DNA from: CAYNXB01 sp964401045 | GTDB taxonomy: Bacteria; Pseudomonadota; Alphaproteobacteria; Sphingomonadales; Sphingomonadaceae | Direction: 5' to 3' | NCBI GenBank assembly: GCA_964401045.1 | Contig: CAYNXB010000002.1 | Coordinates: 17,944-81,943 of the forward strand | Length of the DNA: 64,000 bases | Shown: in pieces, positions 27,036 to 36,300 of the stretch | Position numbering within the stretch: the stretch's first letter is position 1 | Layout: every line of letters starts with the position of its first letter | Position numbers and translations under genes: made by a program | The notes under the pieces: generated by a model | The model's input: the letters and a program-made list of their open reading frames with translations, nothing else | What the model was told of the DNA's origin: nothing | Databases searched by the model: none

Positions 27036-28127
27036 TCAGTCGCGATATCCCATTTCCCGGTAATAGCGGGCGGCGCCCGGATGCAGCGGCACGCCGTTGC
27101 CATCGCCGACCGTGCGCGGATCGAGCGAATAGGGCCGCGCGAACCATTTGAGCTCGCCCCGTTCGCGGTCGACCGCCTTGGCGATCGCATAGGCGACATC
27201 GTCCGGCATATCGTCGCGCGCGAAGATCACTTCGCCCGAGCGCCCGGCGGTGGGGATCGCACGATCGACCCCACGCAGCAGGCCCCAGCGCGCGGTGGCG
27301 CGAACCATTCCGACGTTCTTGACCATCTGATCGATCAGCGCCGGGTCGAGGTCGAGGAACTGGAGATCATGGGCCGCGGTCAGCGTGGTCCAGAAAGCCG
27401 ATTCCGGATTGTTGGCGGGGCTGGCGAGGCTGGAAACCACCACGTCGAACTCGGTGTCCTTGGTGATGTCGTGCATCTGCACGAACGAACCGCCCCAGCT
27501 TTCGACCGATGCTTTGTCGAGGCCGTAATAATCGAGCACCGGCATGGCGCTCGGCTGACCGTCGACGATGATCTTGACCGGAAGCTTGCGATCGCGAATC
27601 TCGGCAAGACTGTGGATGCCGAGCTCGGGCTTCACGGCCACCAGCAGATAAGTCGGATCCTCGATCCGGGCGATCAGGCGCAGGTTCTTGTAGGGTCCGT
27701 CCTTGGCGTAGATGAACTTGCCGCCGTAAGCCCATTCGAACATCGATGCCTCGGTAATCCCGAAGTCTATCGGCGCCTTGATGCGTTGGGTGGTGCCGCG
27801 CCTCAAATCGTCCGCGACCAGCGGTGGCGGATAGGCCGCCTTGCCCACGATGCGCGGCCCTTCGGCGCGGTTGCAGTTGCGGCACAGGATGATCTCGTAG
27901 CCATCGGGGGCCATGGCCTCCTGCACGAACTCGCCCAGTTCGCCCCACGGACAAGCCTCCGGGCAGGCCGACGCGATCACGAGGCGTTTGGTGCCGAAAC
28001 CGGTCTTGCCGACGTCTTGCCATTGCGCATCCGGCGCAGGCACGTCCTGCGCAATCGTCGCTTGCCCGGACAGCGCGAACATGGCGGCCGCGATCAGGCC
28101 GATGGCCATCGCCAGTCTTCGAATCAC
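27036..28127 (-). CDS. TAXI-type TRAP solute-binding protein
   Basis: This 363-residue exported protein has an Arg-Arg signal peptide (to about residue 27, TIAQ) and the TAXI-family pattern: TKRLVIASACPE after the first strand, DFGITEASMF, and RLIARIEDPTYLLVAVK. Four Cys lie in two CPEACPW/CRNCN clusters, unusual for binding proteins. It should bind an organic acid in the periplasm. No TRAP membrane subunit lies in the window. The GTG start at 28127 follows a GGGAGACGGGT tract. It heads the leftward operon containing the DoxX-like, AAHS and esterase genes. Confidence 0.75.
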   Translation of the reverse strand: MIRRLAMAIGLIAAAMFALSGQATIAQDVPAPDAQWQDVGKTGFGTKRLVIASACPEACPWGELGEFVQEAMAPDGYEIILCRNCNRAEGPRIVGKAAYPPPLVADDLRRGTTQRIKAPIDFGITEASMFEWAYGGKFIYAKDGPYKNLRLIARIEDPTYLLVAVKPELGIHSLAEIRDRKLPVKIIVDGQPSAMPVLDYYGLDKASVESWGGSFVQMHDITKDTEFDVVVSSLASPANNPESAFWTTLTAAHDLQFLDLDPALIDQMVKNVGMVRATARWGLLRGVDRAIPTAGRSGEVIFARDDMPDDVAYAIAKAVDRERGELKWFARPYSLDPRTVGDGNGVPLHPGAARYYREMGYRD

Positions 28128-28228
28128 ACCCGTCTCCCACTCATCCGCTTCCGGCCAGGTCGCCGGCCGCGGTATGACCCATTGGTCTTGTCGGTCGTCA
28201 TGGCGTCTCAAGCGCCATTGCTATAAAA

Positions 28229-28243
28229 AATATTATACCTATC
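28229..28243 (-). promoter_or_regulatory. Degenerate operator motif upstream of TAXI gene
   Basis: On the minus strand the motif reads GATAG-GTATA-ATATT. A TTGACG lies upstream with a TAATAT 16 bases away as a plausible promoter. The match to the regional motif is partial. Confidence 0.35.
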
Positions 28244-28323
28244 CGTGGGGACGTCAACCGGGCTTTTGTCGCAGCCGAGGTGCGCAATGGCGGGAAATGA
28301 CGACTTCGCTGAAAGCCGGTCGA

Positions 28324-29439
28324 CTAAGCGATAAAGGCTGGATCTGCGCCTTGAGGCTGAACCTCTTCGCCGGTCTCGGCCGCGTTTTCATCGGCGATCA
28401 GGCCGGCGAGCATGCGGCGGGCCGAAACCGGCGCGGCGTCGGTCGCGAGCAAGATCGGGTTCAGCTCGTTGATGTCGCTGATCGCGCCCATGTTCTGCTG
28501 GACCATCTCGATCATCGGCTCATCCTGCTGGCCGAAGGCCATGTGGAAGAAATCGAGCAGGGCATCATCGACTTCCTGCTCGCCCAGCCGCCGGTTGCGG
28601 CCGTTGATGAAGAAGTAGTGCGAGGTGAACTCGGTTTCCGGCGTGATGACGTGGAGCTGCGGGATGTGGATGCCGCTTTCCCGATCCTGCTCCAGATCCC
28701 AGCTGCCGAGCGCGAAATCCAGCATGGCGGGCGGGTGCCAGGTCATGGTTGTGTCGGTGATGACCTTGGTCTTCGGGTCCATCCCGAACAGCCCGACGTG
28801 CGCGGACGAAGGGCCGAGACCTCTGCGAAGGCGATGGTTGACGATCGACCGCTCGCGCCGTTCCAACCGCTGACTGGTGGCGGCGAGCAATTCCTCCGCC
28901 GTGTAGTTCCCGCCGCTGAACTGCGGATGCAGGAAGGCCGCGTGGCTGAGGTCCAGCAGGTTGTCGACCACCAGCTCGTAATGGCCGGCGACGTGGAGCA
29001 GGCCTTGCACGAGGCCGTATTCGTCAGGCTTCTCGAGGAACTCGATCCGCGGGAACAGTGCCGGGTCGGCCTGATCCGGATCGCCGGGCCAAAACCAGAT
29101 CATCCCGTAGCGTTCCATCACCGGCCAGCTGCGGATGTTGGCGGCGCGCAACGGGCCCTTGGTCTTGGAGTGGGGGTTGTAGACGCACTCGCCCAGCTTG
29201 TTGAAGCGCAGGCCGTGGTAAGGGCACTCGATCGCGTCGTCGATCATTCGGCCGGCGGAGAGCGAAGCGAAGCGGTGGGGGCAGCGATTGGCGATCATGC
29301 CCGGTTCGCCGTTGCCGTCGCGCCAGATCACGATCTTGTGCTCGATCAGCGTTCGCGCCAGCGGTGCTTCGCCCACCTCGTGCGAATATGCGGCAGCGTA
29401 CCAGGCGTTCTTGAGGATCGAAAGCACGGCTGACTCCAT
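28324..29439 (-). CDS. Rieske oxygenase, VanA-like aromatic O-demethylase
   Basis: This 371-residue protein has a Rieske domain with CPHRFAS and CPYHGLRF (about 53-77) and a catalytic domain with DNLLDLSHAAFLH (about 157-169). It matches the vanillate O-demethylase oxygenase (VanA) group, which removes methyl groups from methoxyaromatics. The ATG at 29439 is chosen; a typical ribosome site is weak, and the predicted leader is only about 15 bases. A ferredoxin gene lies 64 bases upstream, in the same direction. Demethylase function is a family inference. Confidence 0.85.
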   Translation of the reverse strand: MESAVLSILKNAWYAAAYSHEVGEAPLARTLIEHKIVIWRDGNGEPGMIANRCPHRFASLSAGRMIDDAIECPYHGLRFNKLGECVYNPHSKTKGPLRAANIRSWPVMERYGMIWFWPGDPDQADPALFPRIEFLEKPDEYGLVQGLLHVAGHYELVVDNLLDLSHAAFLHPQFSGGNYTAEELLAATSQRLERRERSIVNHRLRRGLGPSSAHVGLFGMDPKTKVITDTTMTWHPPAMLDFALGSWDLEQDRESGIHIPQLHVITPETEFTSHYFFINGRNRRLGEQEVDDALLDFFHMAFGQQDEPMIEMVQQNMGAISDINELNPILLATDAAPVSARRMLAGLIADENAAETGEEVQPQGADPAFIA

Positions 29440-29451
29440 TATTGGTAGGCA

Positions 29452-29489
29452 AAATTGTATATCGAAATGAAGCGACGCTGTCACCTTTT
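29452..29489 (-). promoter_or_regulatory. Promoter/operator of VanA-like gene
   Basis: On the minus strand GTGACA (about 29480-29485), a 17-base spacer and TATACA lie just before the gene. The motif TTTCG-ATATA-CAATT (29452-29466) covers the -10. It ends 13 bases before the ATG, so bound protein would block RNA polymerase. Confidence 0.6.
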
Positions 29490-29503
29490 TGGGGTGGCTG
29501 TGG

Positions 29504-29809
29504 CTACAGGTCGAGCACCAGCTTGTCGGTCAGGGCGCCCGAGCAGCAGATCATCATCACTTTGCCCTCGGCCCGCTCGCGCGGGGTGAGGACGGCGTCG
29601 AAATGATCGGGGATTCCCGCGATCACCCGGGTTTCGCATGCGCCGCAGGTGCCTTGCTCGCAACTCGAACTGGTGGGGATTCCGGCGTCGCGGATGGCGT
29701 CGAGGATCGTCTCGCCGGGTGGCACGACGACGGTCACGCCGGAGCGGGCGAGCTCGACCACGATGCTCCCGTCGGGGAGGTCGCCGGGCGGGGATGAGGA
29801 AGCGTCCAT
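29504..29809 (-). CDS. Stand-alone plant-type 2Fe-2S ferredoxin (VanB C-terminal-domain-like)
   Basis: This protein of about 101 residues has the ferredoxin motif CEQGTCGAC followed by CCSG (four cluster Cys), and it ends DKLVLDL like the C-terminal domain of VanB/phthalate dioxygenase reductase. The FMN and NAD domains of those reductases are missing, so it needs a reductase in trans. Starts at 29836 or 29875 are also possible; no strong ribosome site distinguishes them. Its likely partner is the VanA-like oxygenase at 28324. Confidence 0.8.
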   Translation of the reverse strand: MDASSSPPGDLPDGSIVVELARSGVTVVVPPGETILDAIRDAGIPTSSSCEQGTCGACETRVIAGIPDHFDAVLTPRERAEGKVMMICCSGALTDKLVLDL

Positions 29810-29890
29810 GCAAACTATCTTAGCGGTAAGATACATTGACTCGCGCCGAGTGCAACCATACGTAGCCCCCTCCAAGGCGGGAGCACTCCT

Positions 29891-31477
29891 CTGTCAAACG
29901 ATCTCACAACCGATGTCCTCGTAATCGGCGGCGGCTCCGCCGCCACCCGGGCGGCGCTCGAAGCAGCGGGGGCCGGCGCCAAGGTTCTCCTCGTCGATAA
30001 GGGCGAAGTTGGTGAAAGTGGCTCCAGCCCCCACGCACTCGTCGGCTTCAGTGTTCCGCTGCTCGATGAAGAAGATACGCCCGAACTGTTCATCGAGGAC
30101 TGGGTAAAAGCAAGCGGCGGAATTTGCGACCGCGACCTCGTCGCCCAATGCGCCAAGCACGGTCGCGAAATTGCCGAAGATCTCGAACGCCGCGGCGTCG
30201 AATTCATCGCCAATGCCGACGGTAGCTGGTTCATTTCCAAGCGTGCTGGCCATTCGAGCCGGCGCACGCTGATGGCCAAGGGCCATGGCAAGGGCGTGCA
30301 TGCCAACGTCATCCTGCCGATGCGCAAGGCGCTGGAGCAGGAAGGCGTGACATTGTGCGAGAACACCATGATCACCCGCCTGCTGCTCGAAGGTGACCGG
30401 GTGGCCGGCGCTTATGCGGTGGGTGCCGATGGCGATCCTTTCGTCATCCGCGCCAAGGCGGTGGTGCTGGCCTCGGGCGGGGTCAACCGGCTCTATTCTA
30501 TCCTGTGCGAGGAAGTGGTTGAGCATCATTGCCGCACCACCGGAGATTCCTATGCACTGGCCTTTCATGCAGGCGCGCCGCTGATCGACATGGAATTCGC
30601 TCAGTTCCGCGATTCACCTCCTGCCGGGCCTATCTTCGGCGCACATTACCTCAATGCCAACGGCGAGCGGATCATGGAGAAATACGATCCGGAGAATCTC
30701 GAATGCGCTCCGCGCTACATGATGGCGCGCGCGGTCTACACCGAGAATTTCGAAGGGCGCGGGCCGGTGGTATGGCACGTCGAGGAAGGGCAGATCGCTC
30801 GTTCCCGCGCGCCTGTCGGGGCCTATGAGGCCGGGCAGCAGGTCGAGATCACGCTGATGTTCCAGCGTCTGATGGGCGGCGCGCGTATCGACGTGAACGC
30901 GGCGACCGCGATCGAGGGCTTGTACGCGGCCGGCGAAGCCTCAGGAGGCGTGCTCGGCGGCGACCGCATGCAGGGCTGCGGGTTCCTTGAGACCCAGACT
31001 TTCGGTGGCATCGCCGGACGCAACGCGGCGGCGTTCGCGAAATCGAGCGATCTGGCGGCGATCGACGACGGTGCCGTCTCGGCCGAATGCGAACGGCTTG
31101 CCGCGGTCGGCGGCGCGGTCGACCCAGCCTCGCTGGTTGAGCGCATCCAGACCATCATGTGGAGCCGCGCGGGCGTGGTTTCCAACCGCGAGAAGCTCGA
31201 GAACGCGATTGCCGAGCTCGAGGCGATCGAGGAGATCGCCGCGCGCGACATCGATATGTCCGACATCGTCGCCGCAGAGGAAGTGCGCAATCTCGCATTG
31301 GCGGCGAGGCTGGTCGCCACCGCTAAGCTCGCGCGCGAGGAAACCCGCAGCGGGCACGGCCGCACCGATTTCCCTCAGATGGACAATGCCTGGGTCCGTC
31401 ACGTCCGGCTCCGCCGCGCGAGCGAGGATAGAATCGAGGTGGACACAATCCCGGTTCAGGAAGACGTCCAAGCATGA
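29891..31477 (+). CDS. FAD-dependent dehydrogenase, fumarate-reductase-flavoprotein-like
   Basis: This protein of about 528 residues has the FAD-binding VLVIGGGSAA loop at its N-terminus, HSSRRTL and HANVILP in the middle, and GLYAAGEASGG followed by a helical C-terminal domain. This is the succinate dehydrogenase/fumarate reductase flavoprotein fold, which includes aromatic-substrate dehydrogenases. There is no ATG, GTG or TTG between the in-frame stop at 29837 and the Met at 30272, which would cut off the FAD loop. CTG at 29891 has GGCGGGAG about eight bases upstream and is the best start. It is followed by a DoxX-like gene. Confidence 0.75.
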   Translation: MSNDLTTDVLVIGGGSAATRAALEAAGAGAKVLLVDKGEVGESGSSPHALVGFSVPLLDEEDTPELFIEDWVKASGGICDRDLVAQCAKHGREIAEDLERRGVEFIANADGSWFISKRAGHSSRRTLMAKGHGKGVHANVILPMRKALEQEGVTLCENTMITRLLLEGDRVAGAYAVGADGDPFVIRAKAVVLASGGVNRLYSILCEEVVEHHCRTTGDSYALAFHAGAPLIDMEFAQFRDSPPAGPIFGAHYLNANGERIMEKYDPENLECAPRYMMARAVYTENFEGRGPVVWHVEEGQIARSRAPVGAYEAGQQVEITLMFQRLMGGARIDVNAATAIEGLYAAGEASGGVLGGDRMQGCGFLETQTFGGIAGRNAAAFAKSSDLAAIDDGAVSAECERLAAVGGAVDPASLVERIQTIMWSRAGVVSNREKLENAIAELEAIEEIAARDIDMSDIVAAEEVRNLALAARLVATAKLAREETRSGHGRTDFPQMDNAWVRHVRLRRASEDRIEVDTIPVQEDVQA

Positions 31478-31502
31478 GAGGTTGAGCCAGGAGGGCGACG
31501 AT

Positions 31503-31940
31503 ATGGCCATCCCAGACAACGCCGAGCCCATTTTAGGCAGCGGCGTCATTATGCATTTGACGGTGCTGGTAGGGCGGCTTCTTCTGGGATTGCCCTTCCC
31601 GGTTTTCGGGGTGATGAAGTATCGAAATCTTGAGGGGATGAGCAGCTACGTTGAAAGCGCCGGTTTGCCCGGTGAGATGATCTATGTAGTCATTCCGTTT
31701 CAAATCCTGTGCGGACTCGCAGTCTGGTTCGGCTACAAGACGCGCTGCGCCGCCTTCGCGCTTGCCGGGTTTTGCATCCTCGCCGCATCGTTTTATCACA
31801 ACAGTCTCGATGACGTCGGCGAATTGGCCTTTTTTACGAAAGATTATGCAACTGCCGGTGGCTTTTTGTTGCTTTGGAAGTGCGGGCCGGGCAAATATTC
31901 GCTCGACGCCTGGTTGGAATCGCGCAAGCAGTTTTCCTAG
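31503..31940 (+). CDS. DoxX-family membrane protein (paralogue 5)
   Basis: This 145-residue protein has four hydrophobic helices with RLLLGLPFPVFGVMKY in helix 1 and AGLPGEMIYVVIP in the next loop, closer to the classic DoxX pattern than the other four. It starts 25 bases after the FAD dehydrogenase, with GGAGGG upstream, so it is co-transcribed. Electron transfer with the dehydrogenase is possible but only inferred. Its end overlaps the convergent MarR gene by four bases. Confidence 0.8.
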   Translation: MAIPDNAEPILGSGVIMHLTVLVGRLLLGLPFPVFGVMKYRNLEGMSSYVESAGLPGEMIYVVIPFQILCGLAVWFGYKTRCAAFALAGFCILAASFYHNSLDDVGELAFFTKDYATAGGFLLLWKCGPGKYSLDAWLESRKQFS

Positions 31941-32632
31941 GTAAGGTCCTGCTCGATTGAATGCAGGAGGTTGCGCAGAAAACGATTGCCGTCTATTCGG
32001 TCCGGTCGATTTAGCAAGGCCATAAGGTTTTTCTCATCTTGGACGACATGCTCCATCGTCGACTGTGTTACGTCTTTACCTAGTTCAGTGATTTCGATCA
32101 GCAGCGAGCGCTGGTCGCTTGGATGTGATACGCGGCGGATGAGGCCGCGCCGTTCCAGCCTGCGGGCAAGGCCGGTGAGTCCTCCCGATGTTACCGGAAC
32201 GTATCGGCCCGCGAGGTCGGTGGGCGCGCAGCGATGGGGCGGTCCTGTACGCATCAAACCGGCTAGCAGCCGAAACTCATTATCCGACAATCCCGCGCTC
32301 TTAAGAGTCGATGCTGTCCGGTGTCGCAGCCTATCGTCGATGCGAGCAATACGGGCGGCGATGGCTCGAATGTCTCGGTCCAATCCTGGAATCACCGAGG
32401 CCCACTCGTCGACGAGTCTGTCGACGGCTGCATCGAGCCGTTGCTCATGGCCGGCGGCTCGGAGCGCCGCGATGTCACCGGCGTTGTCATCGGGCACGTG
32501 TTCCGCTGATCTCGTACCGGATTCGGTCGTACCGGCGAAACTGCCTGGCGATGACGTGGACGGTGAAATGGGCAAGCCGGGCCTCCGCAATCGTTCCAAG
32601 TCTGGGTTAGGGACGTTTGAATATCCGAACAA
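31937..32632 (-). CDS. MarR-family transcriptional regulator
   Basis: The C-terminal 140 residues of this frame form a winged helix: LSDNEFRLLAGLMRTG, APTDLAGRYVPVTSGGLTGLARRLERRGLIRR, SHPSDQRSLLIEITELG. Dimerisation helices flank it. MarR proteins are ligand-controlled repressors that bind short palindromes, fitting the regional ATTG-N5-CAAT motif. The start is uncertain: TTG at 32632 or GTG at 32497 are possible; the first 45 residues are of low complexity and may not be translated. It closes region 1 next to an IS remnant. Confidence 0.8.
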   Translation of the reverse strand: MFGYSNVPNPDLERLRRPGLPISPSTSSPGSFAGTTESGTRSAEHVPDDNAGDIAALRAAGHEQRLDAAVDRLVDEWASVIPGLDRDIRAIAARIARIDDRLRHRTASTLKSAGLSDNEFRLLAGLMRTGPPHRCAPTDLAGRYVPVTSGGLTGLARRLERRGLIRRVSHPSDQRSLLIEITELGKDVTQSTMEHVVQDEKNLMALLNRPDRIDGNRFLRNLLHSIEQDLT

Positions 32633-32699
32633 TCCAGAGATTGCCGACTGCCCCTCTCATGTACCATCCTTCTCGCATTCAGGGCCGAGAACGTAATGT

Positions 32700-32825
32700 G
32701 GCGCCGTCAGACCAAATGCACCGATGGCGGTGTAATGAGGGAAGGGCAGGTATGAGGTGAGCGCGGGGACATACTGGCGATAGTTGCGTCGACCGGAGAC
32801 GAGTTACGGTCAGACTGACAGCACC
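32700..32825. mobile_element. IS6-like terminal inverted repeats, empty remnant
   Basis: GGCGCCGTCAGACCAAATGC at 32700 matches the left end of the IS6-like copy at 39877. GGTCAGACTGACAGCACC at 32808-32825 matches its right end in inverse orientation. Only about 80 bases lie between, with no coding sequence. The remnant abuts a second fragment downstream. Confidence 0.5.
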
Positions 32826-32868
32826 GCCACCTAGTCTTCACTGTCAGCTACTGGGCTGCCAACCGCGA

Positions 32869-32932
32869 GGCAGAACCGCGGGGTTGCGCGGTCCTTGGCG
32901 GTACAAATCGTACCCCGCACGGTTTCTCTGCC
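32869..32932. repeat. Imperfect long inverted repeat
   Basis: GGCAGAACCGCGGGG (32869-32883) pairs imperfectly with CCCCGCACGGTTTCTCTGCC (32913-32932). It lies between two IS fragments; it may be a leftover mobile-element end or a transcription-blocking hairpin. Confidence 0.3.
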
Positions 32933-32950
32933 CCACTAATCGACAATTCT

Positions 32951-33302
32951 CGGCACCTCGATTGGAGGTACGTAAAGATCAACGGCGAGCAGCATACCTA
33001 CGGCGCGCAGTCGATCGCCAAGGCGAGATACTGGAGTCATTCGTAACGAAGAAACGGGACAAAACCGCGGCTCTGGCATTCCTAAAGAAGGCTTTGAAAC
33101 GCCACGAAAGGGCCGAGGCCATCGTCACGGGCGGCCTGCGATCATACCCCGCCGCCATGCGTGACCTGGGCAACCTGGATCGGAGAGAGATGGGGCGTTG
33201 GTTGAACAACCGGGTTGAGAACAGTCACCTTCCCTGCGAAGACGAGAGCGGGCAATGCTACGCTTCCGGCGAATGAAGAAGGCGCGGTCGGACTGACAAT
33301 GC
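32951..33302 (+). pseudogene. IS6-family transposase fragment
   Basis: Translated fragments read YVKINGE, then in another frame RQGEILESFVTKKRDK, RSYPAAMRDLGNLDRREMGRW, LNNRVENSHLP, and FRRMKKARSD. These are the DDE-domain middle and C-terminal parts of an IS6-type transposase, with at least two frame changes and no N-terminus. The fragment ends at a right inverted-repeat sequence (33283-33302, GGACTGACAATGCC). It is clearly inactive. Confidence 0.7.
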
Positions 33303-33341
33303 CCGCTGCTTATCCGGTGCGGCTTCCTTTCTCCCCACGGT

Positions 33342-36300
33342 TCATTTTGCTTCAGCCGGATAATGTTCGGCGAGGTAGCGCACCACGGCTGCTTCCTCTT
33401 CCGGTGACAGGTCAGTGCCCTTGTTCATCATGTCGACGACGGTGTCCGCCCAGGCCAACGCCGTCTTGCGTTGCGTGGTGACCTGCTGAATTCCATGACA
33501 CGCAGTGCAACGCTGCTGGACCAGCGTTGCCCCATCGAGCGATGCCGTTCGAGCCGGCAGAGCTGCCTGGGCCGCAGGCGCAGGCCGTGTCCCCGGTGTC
33601 GCTTTCACAGGAGCCCTGGAGGCATTCGAAAGGGACGGCGCTGCGGCCCGAGCGGTCGAAACAGGTCGGGCGTTTGGCGCAGGGGTGCGCAGCGCCGGCT
33701 GGGCGTTTGCGCCGGGGCTGTACATTGGCATGTTGCCTGCCACTTGCGAGCGCAGCTTGTAGATCGTGTCCGAGCTGGTGATGAAGACGGTCTTGCCGTC
33801 TTCGCCGAAGGCAAGGTTTGCAGTCTGCGCCGGCATCCTGATGAAGCCCAGCACCTTGCCCTGCGGCGTGAGAATACGAATGCCGCCGGGCCCCGTGGCC
33901 CATAGGTTGCCGGCAGAATCGATTTTGAGCCCGTCCGGCCCGCCCACGCCGTCATTCTCCGTGTACGTGATCAGGGCGCGCCCGTTCGCCACTGTTCCGT
34001 CGGGTTGGATGTCGTAGGCCATCAACTTCATGTCCGGCCCGTAATTGTTGACGTACAGCGTCTTGCCGTCTTGCGAGATGGCGATGCCGTTGGGCAGGCC
34101 GAGGTCGGTGATGACGGCGGTAACTTTCCCGTTGGCATAGCGGTATACGCCGTTGAAGGTCTGCTCTTTGGCCGGATCGTCATCCCCCTTGAGCAGGCCG
34201 AAGGGAGGATCGGTAAACCACAGGGAGCCGTCGGGCGCGAAGACGAGGTCGTTCGGGCTGTTGATCCGCTTGCCCTTATAGGACGTGATCACGGGCTTGG
34301 GCACCATGTCCGGGCCAAGGCGCGAAATGGCCCGGCCGCCCTGCTGGACCATCAGGACCGAGCCGTCCTTGTCCGGCACCATGGCGTTGGGACCGAGGTT
34401 CGACCCGGCCGGCATTTTCGGGTATCCGCCGGCATGCGGGATCAGCACCTGTTTCTGGCCCTCAGGCGTAACCGCATAGACGGTGTCTCCCTGCAGATCC
34501 GAGAACCACAGCCGCCCGTCGCGCCACATCGGCCCTTCGGTGAAGACGAAGCCATCGGCCACCTTTTCCAACCGGGTGCCGGGCGCGATAATGGCATTAA
34601 TTGCTGGATCGACGCGCTCGATGACCGGCTGTGCGGCAGCATTGCGCTCGGCGAGTGCGAACACGGTAACTTCGTCCGACGTGGGCACGGAGCCTGCCAC
34701 CCCACCGGTAGCGACCGCCGCCACGTATTGGCGGCCGGATTTGCCCTGATAGGTGATGGGGGTCGCATAAATCGACGCCGGGAGCTTTACCTCCCAAAGC
34801 ATCTCGCCCGTCCGGCTGTCGAAGGCGCGGAAGCGGGAATCGTCGGTCCCGCCAACAAAGGTAACACCGCTGGCGGTGGTGATCGGCCCGCCCAGGCTCG
34901 GGCGTCCGGTGTTGCGAAGGCTTTCGGGCAGGCTGTCGCTGATGCCCAGGGTCTTGCGCCAGGCGATCGTGCCCTTGTTGACGTCGACCGCCACCAGCTC
35001 ACCCCACGGGGGCTGCTGACAGGGGATGCGGGTCTTTTCGTCCCAGAAATACCGATAGCCGCCCTTTTGAGCGTAGTTGCCGTCGGCCGTTTGCTCGAGC
35101 TGCTGGGGACTGGCGAGGCTGTTCGTGTTTACGATGAAATATCCCAGGTCGGGATCGAACGTGCCGCCGCCCCAATCGACACCGCCAAAGCTGCCGGGGA
35201 AGAACGCCACAGCCGAGTCCGTCCGCAACGGCTGGAAAGCCTTGCTCTCGACGATGTTCCATTCCTTGACCAAGGCGAAGCAGGCGGCGGCCGCTTCGGG
35301 CGTCAGGCGGTTGAGCTCCGACATCGCGAACGAAAGGCGCGTTAGAGGCGGTGGCGCGGCAGGCATGGGCTGGGTGGGCCACACGTGCTCGTTCGGCACG
35401 TCGGTATCAGTCGGGACGGGAACTTCAGTCACGTCGTAGATCGGCTTGCCGGTCACGCGATCGAGCAGGAACAGGATCGCCGTCTTGTTCATCGCCGCGA
35501 TGGCGGGGATCTTTTTCCCGTCACGCGTGACTTCCACCAGGGACGCCGTAGGTGCATCGACATCCCAGATGTCGTGATGCGCGGTCTGGAAATGCCACAG
35601 GTACTTGCCTGTCATGGCTTCGACCGCGACGATGGAATTGCTGTAGAGATTTGTCCCCGGGCGATCGCCGCCCCAGCGGTCGTAGGTTGGCGCGCCGATG
35701 GGGAGGTAGACGATGCCGCGATCGACGTCGGCTACGGGCGTGGTCCAGACATTGACCCCCGATCGCCCCTTCCAGCTATCGCCGCCCCAGGTCTCGTGTC
35801 CCGGTTCACCCGGTTGGGGGATTGTATGGAACGTCCACACCAGCTTGCCAGTGCGCGCATTCCAGGCGCGCACGTCGCCCGAAGGCCCCTTGACCGGCGC
35901 TTCCTGGACGCGCGATCCGGTGATGATCAGATCACCCACGATCAGCGGCGGTGAACTCATGCCGAGGCCCGCCTCGTCGTAGGTCATCCCGTTCAGCACG
36001 GCGGGCGTCTTCATTTCCACGATGCCGTTGGTCCCGAACCCGGCGACGGGAGTTCCCGTCCCGGCGTCGAGCGCAATCAGCTTTCCGCGACGGGTGCCGA
36101 AAACGATTTCAGGCTTGGCGCCCTTGCTGCCGGGCCAGTATTCGACGCCCCGGGTTGCGGGCCGATCGTTGTCGGGGACCGCATAGCTCCAGATTTCCTG
36201 CCCGGTCTCGGCATCAAGCGCGACGACGAAGCCGTAAGGGGTCGGCACGTACATCACGCTGTCCACCACGAGGGGGGTCGCCTGGGAGGGGAAGAAGCGG

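Noticed and set aside
32623..32650. CAATC-CAGA-GATTG palindrome upstream of the MarR gene as an autoregulatory site
   Set aside because: The arms point outward compared with the regional motif and no promoter was seen around it.
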